Below, piece after piece: positions 44,938-55,463 of a stretch of DNA of 64,000 bases. The DNA comes from Heracleum sosnowskyi. Lineage: Eukaryota > Streptophyta > Magnoliopsida > Apiales > Apiaceae. Location: positions 4,218,679 through 4,282,678 of the forward strand of contig JAUIZM010000012.1 of the NCBI GenBank assembly GCA_030848705.1, in the 5' to 3' direction. The position numbers were made by a program, and so were the translations under genes. Each line of letters starts with the position of its first letter. Position 1 is the stretch's first letter. Under the pieces are notes generated by a model, which saw only the letters and a list, made by a program, of their open reading frames with translations, was not told the DNA's origin and ran no database searches.

Positions 44938-47718
44938 CTAGTTTCGAATAATCTGCCTCTTCCGCCTCTTGTTCTTTTGTGTCCCTCCATAGCTCTGAAC
45001 AATTTGATCAATTAGCCAAGGGTGTGTATCTGTTGAAATGTTTCCCATAACAAACCCAACTACAAGCCCACTTCCAAGTCCTGCAATAAAAAATATCCAG
45101 TCCAATCCACTTGGAAACTTATCATCATTTTGATCATCCTCATTTTCATCATGGATACTGTCATCTTTATCAGCTGGTGGTGAATGCACAGTTCCACATT
45201 CCTTAGATAATGGGAATCCACAAAGTCCCGAGTTAGCCACGTATGAATTGTTGTCAAATGTTTTAAACTGCGGGCCTTGTGGTATGTGACCACTTAGGAG
45301 GTTGTGAGACACATTAAAGAAAGCGAGAAAATTGAGTTGGGCTGCTAACTGTTGAGGGATGACTCCTGAGAGCTTGTTCTGTGAAAGGTCCAATGATTCA
45401 AGCTGTGTTAGATTCCCGAGTGACAGAGGAATTGGACCGATGAGCTCATTGTTTGAAAGATCGAGCAACTCAAGCGCCTGTAGACTTCCAAAAGATTCTG
45501 GAATCTGCCCTGTAAATTTGTTACTTGAAAGGTCAATAGCAGTGAAAATGTTTAAAATTTTATAGTACTCTGTCTTTACACCTTTATTTGTTAGAGTTAT
45601 ATAACCCCGATATGAAAGACTCCACTCCGCACTCTGAGTTACAAATGTTATATCAGGGTTCATATAAAATTGCATGTCTGGACTGAAGACTTTCATCGCA
45701 TCCCAAATCTTGATATAATCCACAGGCAAATCACCAGTTAAAGAGTTGCCAGAGAGATTAATAATGCGCAACATTGGGAATACTTGAGTGATTCCAGCAC
45801 TTCCCATCACACCATGAAATTTGTTGGAATGCAGTAGGAGAACTTGTAATCGCGGAAGAGACCCGAGCCAAATGGGGAAACTTTGTTCAATCTGATTATT
45901 TGATAGATCCAAAATCTGCAGCATTTTACAATTAGACAATGATTTTGGTACTTCCCCTGTTAATTGGTTTTGACTTAGATACATCACTTTTAAGTTGCAT
46001 TCTTTTGTGTATGTTTGAGGAACTGTGCCAGAGAAGTTGTTGTCTTGGAGAATAAGGGCTTCCAAAGTGTTGCCAAGACAATGAGGAATTCGTCCACTCA
46101 TGTTGTTATTTGACAAATCTAATATTTTGAGAGACATGACGCTACACATCATGGATGGAAGATCTCCTCACAGTCTGTTGTTAGCCACAGAGTAAACAAT
46201 TGTATTGGGAGGCGGAACTGGGAGATTCCCTTCCAGCATATTGTCTCTTAGTTCTACAATTCTTAAACTCTTACCGGGAAGAACAACTGGATTGTGTTCC
46301 ATGGCCGTTAAGAAGTTAACAGAAAGTTCAATTGCCTCGAGATGATCACTTGCATTCCATATCCAGTGTGGTACTTTACCTTGGATATTGTTGTCTCTGA
46401 GGAATAGTATTTCTAAATTTGTCTGGAATTGAAGAAAATATGGGACTTCTCGGAGGTTACAGGAACCCAGTTGTAATATTCGAAGCTTTGGAAGAGTGAA
46501 GTTAATGTGATGGTCAGTAAGTAGCGTTATTTTGTTATAAGATAGACTGAGAAAGGTAAGTTTTTTAAGACTCAAGAAAATCTCAGCCTCTACTGTACCA
46601 CTAAGGTTATTATTAGAAAGAGAAAGACTTTCAAGATTCTTGAGTTGAGTGAATGAGCTTGGAATCAGGCCTCTTAGTCCATTTCTGGCCAACAATAATG
46701 TATTTAAGTGGGTCATGTTCATCAGGCTCAACGGAATCTCCCCAGTAAAGTAATTAGACTGAAGGTTAAGAAAAGTAAGTTGGGTTAGATTTGCAAGAGA
46801 TGGTGGGATATCGCCAAATAGATAGGAATCATGAAGCCGCAACACACGAAGTTTAGTTAGCTTGTCAACCCAAGAAAGCTTCCCTGGTTTATTGAACTTG
46901 TTAGAGGAAAGTGTTAAGTAAGTGAGTTGGGTCAAGTTACCAATTGAGGCCGGAATTGATCCTGAGAAAGAGCATCCGCCGAGTTGCAAGCTAGTCAGGG
47001 ACTGCAGATTTCCGACTGAGGCTGGTATGTTACCTGAGAAATTTGTGGAAGCAAGTTCCAGAGCCCTTAAGGAGCTTGTTTGGTTAAACTCTGGAAGATA
47101 ACCAGTGAGATATTGATTGCCACTTACATTAAGAACAAACAGATGTGGTAAATGGAAAATGTCAACTGGAAAGTCATTGTACAAATTGTTTCCGAATAGA
47201 TCAAGGGAGGTCAATATGGACAATCTTGATAGTTCATTTGGGATTTGGCCAGAGAAACCAGACATAGAGAGATTAAGACTAGATAAACTTGAAAGATGGG
47301 TAATTTCAGGTGGCACTGGAGAGTTACCGAAGTCATTGTCAGCCAAGTTTAGGGTCTGGAGGTGAACAAGGCTAAAGATGGTGCTACTGGAACGAAGAGT
47401 GCCATGGAGGAAACTGCTGCTGAGGTGAAGACCAATGACATAACCAGTCTTATCGTCGCACTCAACCCCATACCACGAGCAGCAATCGCTACTACCTTCT
47501 CCTCTAGCCATCCATGATTCAGTCTTTGGGTAAGCAGAGGAATAGTAAGAAGCGGACTTGTTAAGAGAAAGGCTTTGCTTAAAGTTTAACAGGGCAGACC
47601 TCTCATGGTCGTGACACAGCATAGTAGTAGTTATCGTATTCATAGCAACAATAAAAACATGAGGAGAGTATAGAAGAAAAAGGAATAGAGAGAGTTTGAA
47701 GCTAAATGGCGCTGCCAT
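44938..47718 (-). pseudogene. RLP with one premature stop codon
   Basis: From ATG (47716-47718, MAAPFSFKLSLFLFLLYS) to the tail at 44938 the frame is open for 926 codons except one TGA at 46168-46170. The flanking residues ANNRL and GDLPSMMCS align with NNRLSGHISPMICG in the intact genes, so TGA replaces a serine codon (TCA to TGA). Signal peptide, LRRNT (CCSWYGVECDD), LRRs, C-terminal cap (NSGLCGFPLSKECG), acidic region, membrane helix (GLGSGLVVGFVMG) and basic tail are all present. It differs more from the other cluster members than they do from each other. It may be a recent pseudogene, a truncated secreted form, or carry a sequencing error. Confidence 0.9.
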
Positions 47719-48422
47719 GACATATAATTAACTACAGTTTGTCTGAACTCTAATGATATGAGCATGCTGTTTCAATCTTATTGAGTAGCTATTTAGAATA
47801 GTAGGTTGAGTAAATAAGATCAAAACAAGTTGGTACATCAACTCCCAACCAATTTGGTAAATTCTTGAGAGTATAGCAGACAAAAAATAAACGGTTTAAT
47901 ATCTCGTCAACACTTCTGATATGTCCATATTTAGAGTTGGCGAATAAATGTGTTAAAAATGTTTAAAGTGTGTCTTGCAGGGAGCACCAAACACCCAAAA
48001 TCTCCTTTCGTGCACAAAATCACACCAACAATCATTTCCACAGTTAATAAATTTTGTATAGAGGATATGATGCTGAGCATATATTGTAATATGCTGAGGA
48101 TATATTGAGAGATAGCAGACAAGAAATAAACGGTGTTAAATGCAATTTAATGTATGAGATTTAGTCTCAAGTTTTGCAAGAACTTTCTGTCCCTTTTGTA
48201 AAAAAGACTTCTAATTTTTAGTTGGTGAAGTCAGAAAATTAAATTTTATAGTCTTAATTTTAGGTGGACAAGTATGAAAATTAGAAGCAGAGGCCCCTGC
48301 ACCAAGACCACTTCTATTTATCAACAAATTGTATTAACTAATGAAAGCATAAAGCAAAAAAGTAAGCAACAGTAAAACTTCCCTATTAAATTTAGCTGCA
48401 TAATTCAACAATTAGTATCAAA
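47719..48422. other. Upstream region of the nonsense-broken RLP
   Basis: Contains sequence (TTAAAGTGTGTCTTGCAGGG, then AATCTCCTTTCGTGCA and ACACCAACAATCATT) that recurs at about 49375-49500. These are shared upstream modules. No other gene seen. Confidence 0.5.
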
Positions 48423-48818
48423 TCAATCAAGGGTCAAGATATAATTTTCTTGGTGCAAAAAGTAAAAAGCTTTACCGAAAAAGTAGAAAGATGGTGCTTC
48501 TGGAAGTAAGGTACCAGAGAGGAAACTGCTGCTGAGGTGAAGACCAATGACATAACCAGTGGTTTCATTGCACTCAACCCCGTACCATGAGCAGCAATCT
48601 CCTCTGGCCTTCCAAGACTCAGTCTTTGGATAAGCAGAGGATACACTGGAGGCGGAACTATTAAGAGAAAGGCTTTTCTTGAAATGTAACAAAGCAGACC
48701 TCTCGTGACTGTCGCACAATGTAGCAGTAGAGTGCGTCAAATTATTCGCCATAGTAACAACACAAAGACAGAACATAAAAAACAAGAACATGGAGGTTTT
48801 AAGGCTATATGGCTTCAT
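48423..48818 (-). pseudogene. RLP N-terminal fragment
   Basis: From ATG at 48816-48818 (MKPYSLKTSMFLFFMF signal peptide) the frame runs through the LRRNT (LCDSHERSALLHFKKSLSLN, CCSWYGVECNE) to the first strand (HLSSSFLSGTL). It then diverges into unrelated residues and a stop at 48423. No LRR block follows. It is closest to the N-terminus of the 44938-47718 gene. Confidence 0.85.
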
Positions 48819-50194
48819 AGCATATATTTTGATACAATGATTAAGATTTAAAGAATAGATATATGTAGCAAAAAAAATAAACTGTATCTCTAGTAGACAC
48901 ACTGACAATCCATAGTCGCAGCATCATTCATGTTCCCTCTAAAGTTCATAAAAAATGAACATGGAGCTTCTAGTGGTATATGGCGCCATTGCATTTTTTT
49001 TGTATCCTTCTACTTGTATGATATGATTTCTAAATTTAAATGTAGATATGACAGTAATTAAAAATGTGTCTGCATTCTGCAAGAGTTTCTGTGGGATGCA
49101 CTGAGAATCTATAGTCTCCTTCAACTCAGAAAATCACAGTATAATTTAAATTTAAACCCAATGATGGCAATAACAACAAAATTGGTAAATAGCTATATAA
49201 GTGCATATGCAAGTGCATATGCCGGATGCACTGAGAATCCATAATCTCCTATGGCTCGGGAAGTCGCAACTTTTATCATATTTACACTCAAAAGAAGTCT
49301 GAAAATGAGGAACTTGTTTGTATGAATTTGAGGCATGTTCAAATTTGCCAAAGAGAAAAAAAAGAGTTGGCATTTTCAGAGTTAGCGAATATATGTGTAT
49401 AAAATGTTTAAAGTATGTCTTGCAGGGAGCACAGAAAACCCATGATCTCCTTTCGTGCATGAAATCACACCAACAATCATTCCACACTTAATAAAATTTA
49501 TTGCAATATACCCTCTTCTACTTTTCCGGTATTGTAGTTTTAGAGTTGCTGTAGAGGCTTATTTAATGAAGCTACAAGTGTTTCTAGCCAAATGCACTGA
49601 GAATCCAGTCTTTTTTTGGCTCACAAAGCAAAGACACAGCTGCAATAGTATTATGCTCTTGGGTGGCCTGCGGGGGTGAGGAACCATGAATTCGTTTCTA
49701 AAAGTTGAAGGGAAAGGATTGTGCATACAGAAGCCAGCGGAAAATTAAACACTATTTTACCAACATGCTCTCAAAAGAAGAATAAGATATGGAAATTATA
49801 TAAGACGATTTATAACACGAAACAGTTGTTAATCTAAAATGTCTTCACTTGAGCGTACAGAACCGGAAACTCTTTATAAAGATCAAAGAGATAAATGTAT
49901 CAAACAGTGTGGATCAGAGATACTACTTGTTAAAGAATTAAAAATAGCTGAGTATAGCATTCGTCGGAAAAATATATAAATTATGGAAACTTGTACTACT
50001 TGTGAGAGCTTGTTAATTTGTCAACTCGTATAGACAAAGTTCTGTAGAACAATTGTACCCTCATAATATTTGATCTTGTATATAGGTTTCTGAAGTTTGT
50101 AGTTTATGCATAATTATGTGGTGTGGAGAAGCAGAAGTAAGAGCAACTAAATGTTTTCAAATTTAACTGTATTTTACATTTAATGTCACACACA
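48819..50194. other. RLP upstream-like DNA with a signal-peptide scrap
   Basis: A minus-strand piece at 48942-48992 reads MAPYTTRSSMFIFYEL and stops, like the start of the fragment above. The phrase GCACTGAGAATC with CTCC nearby occurs several times (about 49097, 49228, 49595). The 47.95-kb upstream module recurs at 49375-49500. About 49700-50190 holds nothing recognised. Confidence 0.55.
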
Positions 50195-50615
50195 TCAAGT
50201 ACAAGCAGGCCTGGTAGATTAAAAATGCCAATCGGAAAGCCTCCATGCAATTAGTTGTGAGACAGATCAAATGAAGTCAATTTGGACATTCCTGACAACT
50301 TGAGTGGAATTTGGCCAGAAAATGAAGAGCACGAGAGGTTTATAGAGGATAAACTTGAAGATGGGAGATCTCGGGTGGGATTGGAGCGTTCATGAAGTTA
50401 ATTTCTGCAAGGTTTAGGTTCTGAAGGTGAACAAAGCTGAACAGGGAGCTGTTGGAGTGAAGAGTAGCATGTATTAGACTGCTACTGAGGTCAAGACCAA
50501 TAATGTGTCCGGTAGCATCATCACACTTAACCCCATCCCACGAGCAGCTATTTTCTCTGGCCTTCTAGGAGGCAGTCTTCATGTAAGTAGATGACTCAGA
50601 AGAGGCTAAATGTGA
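50195..50615 (-). pseudogene. RLP N-terminal fragment, degraded
   Basis: The minus strand matches the LRRNT and first LRRs of the intact RLPs (ENSCSWDGVKCDD-like, then DLSSSLI and SFSGQIPLKLSGMSKLTS) with stops and frameshifts, for example at the LRR near 50245 and around 50365. No signal peptide and no further LRRs. Confidence 0.75.
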
Positions 50616-51275
50616 CTAGAAAGCTGAATATCTACTTTTTGTTGAAAATTGTAATATAGAACGACTTATCGAAATGAAAATGAAAATGAAATTTTGAATT
50701 TTAGTTTAGGTTGTTAGGAATGTAACGAGGGGAAATGTTAAAAGTATTGATGCTATTTAATTAGTATTCCACAACCTTCATATTTGAAAGGAGAAAAATG
50801 CCGTTGGCAGAACAGATAGAAGGCCAATAGTTCATCTTCTAAGCTCTCTTTTCTTTCTGGCACAGTCCTAAGCTCTCGAAACTATACGTTGTGATACTCC
50901 CTCGATCCCATTTTCGTAATCTCTTCTCGATATTTGTCTTCTTTCATATCACTAATCCAACTCTTAATTCAATAAATAATTATAAACAAGTTTCAAGATT
51001 GTTTAGCATGACCAATAAGAACTGAGAACTAATATGAAACTGCAAACTTGTCAGCTGTATGCGAGATAATGTATCAGATTCTGAATTTGTCACAGGAAAC
51101 TAAGTTTTGCAAATAAAAATAATGTGATTTTGGAACATAATGTGATTTTGCAAATAAACAACCGTGACCAAAAATTATTAACAAAATACATTAAGTACAT
51201 ACAAGCAAACATACTCGAATGATCTGCCTCTTCTGCAAAACAGACTGCAAAACACATTTCTTACAAACCTGTTTC
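50616..51275. other. Intergenic and 3' flank of the second intact RLP
   Basis: About 51050-51190 is homologous to 1930-2050 downstream of the other intact RLP (TGTATGCGAGATAATGT, CAAATAAAAATAATGTGATT). A short duplication (GAATGATCTGCCTCTTCTGC at 51217 and 51283) repeats the end of the gene. Nothing else seen. Confidence 0.55.
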
Positions 51276-54176
51276 CTAAGCCCGAATGATCTGCCTCTTC
51301 TGCATCCTCGGTTTCTTTTGTGTCCTTCCAAATTTCTGGAATATCGCAAAAATCAGCCACAGGTACCTATCTGTTAAAATGTTACCCAAAACAAACCCAA
51401 CTACCAGCCCACTTCCAACTCCTGCTAAGATGAATAGCCAGTCAAATCCACTTGGAAACTTATCTTCATCAGAATCATCCTCTTTGTCAACAGGTGGCGA
51501 CTGCTCAGTTCCGCAATTCCTGGATAACGGGAATCCACAAAGTCCCGAGTTATCCATGTAAGAATTGTTGTCAAATGTTTTGAACTGCGGGCCTTCGGGT
51601 ATGGGACCACTTAAGAGGTTGTGAGACACATTGAAGAAAGCGAGAAAATTTAGTCGTGCTGCTAACTGTTCAGGGATGACTCCTGAGAGCTTGTTATTGG
51701 AAATATCCAACGATTCCAGCTGTGTTAGGTTCCCGAGAGATGAAGGAATTGGACCTGTAAGATCATTGTTTGAAAGGTCGAGCAACTGGAGAGCTTCTAA
51801 ACTTCCAAGAGATTTTGGAATCTGCCCTGTGAATTTGTTACTTGAAAGGTTGATGGCAGTGAAAATATTTGAAATCTTTTGGTACTCTGTCTCTACACCT
51901 TTGTTGGTAAGAATTATTGAGGTGTAATACCGGAAATGGTATCCGATGCTGTAATCTCCAATAGACATTGTAAAGCTCATATTTGTCTTCATATATGGTT
52001 CCATGTTTGTACGGAAAAGTTTCATTGCATTCCAAATCTGAATATAATCTACAGGCAAAACACCAGTTAAAGAGTTATAAGAGAGATCAATAATGCACAA
52101 CATTGGGAACTCTGAAGGATTCCTTGGACTTCCAATTTCACCATGGAACATGTTGGAATGGAGAAGTAGAACTTGTAGTTGTCGAAGAGTCCCTAACCAA
52201 GTGGGGAAAGTTTGTTTCATCTGATTATTCGATAAGTCCAAAAGCTGTAGCATTTTACAATTTGACAACAATTTTGGAACTTCCCCTATTAACTGGTTTC
52301 GACTCAAGTCCATCACCTTCAAATCACATTCTTTTGGGTATGTCTGAGGAATTGCACCAGAAAAGTTGTTGTCTTGGAGAACAAGGGCTTCCAAAGAATT
52401 TGCAAGGCATTGCGGAATTGGTCCACTCATGCTGTTATTCGACAAATCTAGTACTTTAAGAGACATGACACCACATATCATGGGGGAAATATGTCCGCTT
52501 AATCTGTTGTTAAACGCCATATACAAATTCGTATTTGGTGGTGGAACGGGGAGATTCCCCTGTAGCATATTATCGCTTATGTCTATGTATCTTAAACTGT
52601 TACTTAAAATAGCAACCGGATTCCATTCGAAGGCTGTTAGGTAGTTATCACCAAGGATAATTACTTCCAAATTAGTACTTGCATTCCAAATCCAGTGTGG
52701 TATATTACCATGAATATTGTTTCCCTGCAGACTAAGAAACCTTAATTTACTCTCGAACTGCAGAAAGTGTGGGAACTCCGTTAAGTTACAGACTCCCAAA
52801 TCTAAATATTCAAGCTTTGGAAGAGTGAAGTTCATGTGATGGGGCACAAGCAAATTAATATTGCACTTAGATACATCGAGAATGTTTAGGTTTCTTGAAT
52901 TCAGAAAAAGGTCAGCCTCTACTATGCCAATGAAGTTATTTTTTCTAAGAGAAAGAAATTCCAGGTTATTGAGTTGAGAAATTGACCGAGGAATTTGACC
53001 TGTTAGCTCATTAAAGCTCAGATCTAATTTAGTTAATTTGGTCATGTTCATCAGCGACAACGGGATTTCACCAACCAAGTAATTATCGTCAAGGCTAAGA
53101 TGAGTAAGTTGGGTTAGGTTTGCTAGAGATGGTGGGATTTTGCTAACCAAGTAATTACTGTCAAGGTAAAGATTAGTAAGTTGGGTTAGGTTTGCTAGAG
53201 ATGGTGGGATTTCACCAACCAAGTAATTACTGTCAAGGAAAAGATGAGTAAGTTGGGTTAGGTTTGCAAAAGACGGTGGGACGTCACCATATAGATTGCT
53301 ATTCGCAAGGTTCAAATAAGTGAGCTTAGTTAGCTTGTCAAGCCAAGAAAGGTTCCTTGATTTATTGAACATGTTATATCCAACTGATAAAAAAGTGAGT
53401 TGGGTCAGGTTACCGATTGAGGGCGGAATTGATCCCGAAAAATAGCAACTTGTGAGTCGCAACCTAGTGACTGACTGCAGATTCCCGATTGAGACCGGTA
53501 TGTTACCAGAGAAATTTGTCCAAGAAATATCAAGTTCCGTGAAGGAGCTTGTTTTGTTAAACTCTGGAAGGTGACCGCTGAGATTCTGATTGTCACTCAC
53601 ATTAAGAACAAGCAGTCTTGGTAGATTGAAAATGGCAATCGGAAAGTCTCCATACATAGAGTTGTAAGACAGATCGAGGGAAGTTAATTTGGACAATCCT
53701 GACAACTCGAGTGGAATTTGGCCTGAAAATGAAGAGTATGAGAGGTTTATAAAGGATAAATTTGAAAGATGGGAGATCTCGGGTGGGATTGAAGAGTTCA
53801 TGAAGTCATTATCTGCAAGGTTTAAGTTCTGGAGATGAACAAGGCTGAACAGGGTGCTGTTGGAGTGAAGAGTAGCAGTTATTAGACTGCTACTGAGGTC
53901 AACACCAATAACGTGACCAGTAGCCTCATCACACTCAACCCCGTCCCACGAGCAGCAATCACTGCTGCTGTTACCTCTAGCCTTCCAAGATGCAATCTTC
54001 AAGTAAGCAGAAGAATTAGAAGCGGCAAAAAGGCTTTGCTTAAAATGTAAAAGAGCAGACCTTTCGTGATCGTGGCATGACTGAGTAGTATTAATAGTAT
54101 AGGACATAGCAATGACATGAAGAAAGTACAGAAGAAACAAGAATTTTAAGAGTTTAAAGCTATGTAGAGCGGCCAT
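51276..54176 (-). CDS. Receptor-like protein, Cf/EIX type, intact
   Basis: Intronless ORF of 966 residues from ATG at 54174-54176. Same plan as 2138-4873: signal peptide, LRRNT (CCSWDGVECDE), many LRRs, island (NAMKLFRTNMEPY to GVETEYQK), last LRRs, cap (NSGLCGFPLSRNCG), acidic stretch, GxxxG membrane helix (GVGSGLVVGFVLG) and a basic tail (KKPRMQKRQIIRA). It is a close paralogue of that gene along most of its length. It differs mainly by two extra LRRs at 53056-53280 and a few extra tail residues. The predicted role is plasma-membrane recognition through a SOBIR1-type partner; the ligand is unknown. Confidence 0.93.
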   Translation of the reverse strand: MAALHSFKLLKFLFLLYFLHVIAMSYTINTTQSCHDHERSALLHFKQSLFAASNSSAYLKIASWKARGNSSSDCCSWDGVECDEATGHVIGVDLSSSLITATLHSNSTLFSLVHLQNLNLADNDFMNSSIPPEISHLSNLSFINLSYSSFSGQIPLELSGLSKLTSLDLSYNSMYGDFPIAIFNLPRLLVLNVSDNQNLSGHLPEFNKTSSFTELDISWTNFSGNIPVSIGNLQSVTRLRLTSCYFSGSIPPSIGNLTQLTFLSVGYNMFNKSRNLSWLDKLTKLTYLNLANSNLYGDVPPSFANLTQLTHLFLDSNYLVGEIPPSLANLTQLTNLYLDSNYLVSKIPPSLANLTQLTHLSLDDNYLVGEIPLSLMNMTKLTKLDLSFNELTGQIPRSISQLNNLEFLSLRKNNFIGIVEADLFLNSRNLNILDVSKCNINLLVPHHMNFTLPKLEYLDLGVCNLTEFPHFLQFESKLRFLSLQGNNIHGNIPHWIWNASTNLEVIILGDNYLTAFEWNPVAILSNSLRYIDISDNMLQGNLPVPPPNTNLYMAFNNRLSGHISPMICGVMSLKVLDLSNNSMSGPIPQCLANSLEALVLQDNNFSGAIPQTYPKECDLKVMDLSRNQLIGEVPKLLSNCKMLQLLDLSNNQMKQTFPTWLGTLRQLQVLLLHSNMFHGEIGSPRNPSEFPMLCIIDLSYNSLTGVLPVDYIQIWNAMKLFRTNMEPYMKTNMSFTMSIGDYSIGYHFRYYTSIILTNKGVETEYQKISNIFTAINLSSNKFTGQIPKSLGSLEALQLLDLSNNDLTGPIPSSLGNLTQLESLDISNNKLSGVIPEQLAARLNFLAFFNVSHNLLSGPIPEGPQFKTFDNNSYMDNSGLCGFPLSRNCGTEQSPPVDKEDDSDEDKFPSGFDWLFILAGVGSGLVVGFVLGNILTDRYLWLIFAIFQKFGRTQKKPRMQKRQIIRA
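53056..53280 (-). repeat. Three tandem 72-bp LRR units inside the second RLP
   Basis: Three adjacent units each encode LANLTQLTHL/NLYLDSNYLVG-type LRRs. The same place in the 2138-4873 gene has one unit, and the 40578 relic has an expanded set too. Each unit is 24 codons, so the frame is kept. This is an in-frame LRR expansion. Confidence 0.85.
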
Positions 54177-54484
54177 GGCAGATAATCAAAAAGCTCAGTG
54201 TGAACTTTTGTGATATGGGCAGTACTAAATGTACTAGTATATATATACACAATGTGAGTCTTAACTGGACAAATTATGATAAAAAATTTAGTCATGTAAG
54301 AATTTTAAAACAAATCATAGACAATTGCGCTGGCTAGAATTTTAATTCTAATTAAATTTTAAAATTTTAAAATGTGAGTCCTGTGTATTTTAAATTTTGA
54401 TTTCGTCAAAGAACTGAAGGCAACGGAGTTGACCCCAAGTAACAGAGACACAAATTTAGGGGGAGAAAATTTGAAAAAAGTTGG
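54177..54484 (-). promoter_or_regulatory. Upstream region of the second intact RLP
   Basis: AT-rich region with TACTAGTATATATATACACA at about 54230-54250, a possible TATA box about 60 bp before the ATG. It matches the region next to the truncated RLP at 42546. I cannot define the start of transcription. Confidence 0.4.
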
Positions 54485-54687
54485 ATTTAGTGGAACTGTC
54501 TGAATATCCACTATGTGGAAGGCTTGGACTTGGTCTAATAGATCATTCTGCTTCCAGTCACTGAAACGTCACACTGTGACACTGTCTACCTCTTGTGTAG
54601 AAAGTTTTGTCAATGCATTGTCCACTTAAAAAGTTAAACAAATGTATATCACTCGTCTATGTACCTTGGGAGGCTTCCGAGTAGGGG

Positions 54688-54718
<31 letters not shown>

Positions 54719-55045
54719 AAATTAGAAAAAAGTAGGAGTTAGTGGAACTGTCTGAATATCCACTGTGTGGAAGGCACTTGGTCTTATAAATCATTCTGCT
54801 TCCAGTCACTGAAACGTCACACTCTCTACCTCTCTAGTAGAAAGTTTTGTCAATGCATTTCCACTTAAAATGTTGAACAAATGTATATCACTCGTCTATG
54901 TACCTTGGGAGGCTTCCGAGTTGGGGGGGGGGTCCTTTTCAAAAGACATTAAAGAAAACGAAGACGGACTTGAAAGTTGAAACCCGAAATTATCACTCGT
55001 CTATGTACCTTGGGAGGCTTCCGAGTAGGGGGGGGGGGTCCTTTT
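54485..55045. repeat. Tandem repeat with long poly-G tracts
   Basis: Units containing GTCTGAATATCCACT, CTTCCAGTCACTGAAACGTC and ATCACTCGTCTATGTACCTT end in G runs: 28 G at 54691-54718 (plus six G before one A), 10 at about 54923, and 13 at about 55027. The repeat unit resembles 6115-6310 near the first RLP. The longest G run could be partly an assembly or base-calling artefact. Confidence 0.75.
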
Positions 55046-55463
55046 CAAGTTACAACCACTGGAGTCTGCACAATCATGTTTTCTGGACAATAACAAACCT
55101 ATAATGTGAATAATGTTGCTTCTGTAATTTTATATGATGTATAATTACCCATTTTAAAACAACCAAAATTTAACACATTAAAGAAAACGAAAACGGACTT
55201 GAAAGTTGAAACCCGAAATTATCGTCTCCGTTAACCACTGGTCTTGGTAGAACAGCAAGCAATGTATCAAGCAAAAGACATGTATCAAGAAGGAAACGCT
55301 GGTAGCTTGGCCTTACCTGCAGGCATAGGATAGAGACACAGAGTGCTCACCCTGCTTCAGATGATATGCTCAGTATTGGTGCTAGTCGCAGAACTGATAC
55401 AGATAGAACGAATAAAAATTAAATTACTAAAAAAGAAATTTAAAATATTGAGAATATAAATAA
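55046..55463. other. Intergenic, partial echo of the poly-G repeat
   Basis: TTAAAGAAAACGAAAACGGA and AAGTTGAAACCCGAAATTATC at about 55178-55222 repeat sequence from 54948-54992. I see no gene. Confidence 0.4.

Noticed and set aside
51286..52644. Plus-strand ORFs opposite the second RLP
   Set aside because: Antisense shadows again; their repetition comes from the LRR sequence.
54691..54718. G run as a real regulatory G-quadruplex
   Set aside because: Possible, but a homopolymer this long may be an assembly artefact; kept as a finding only.
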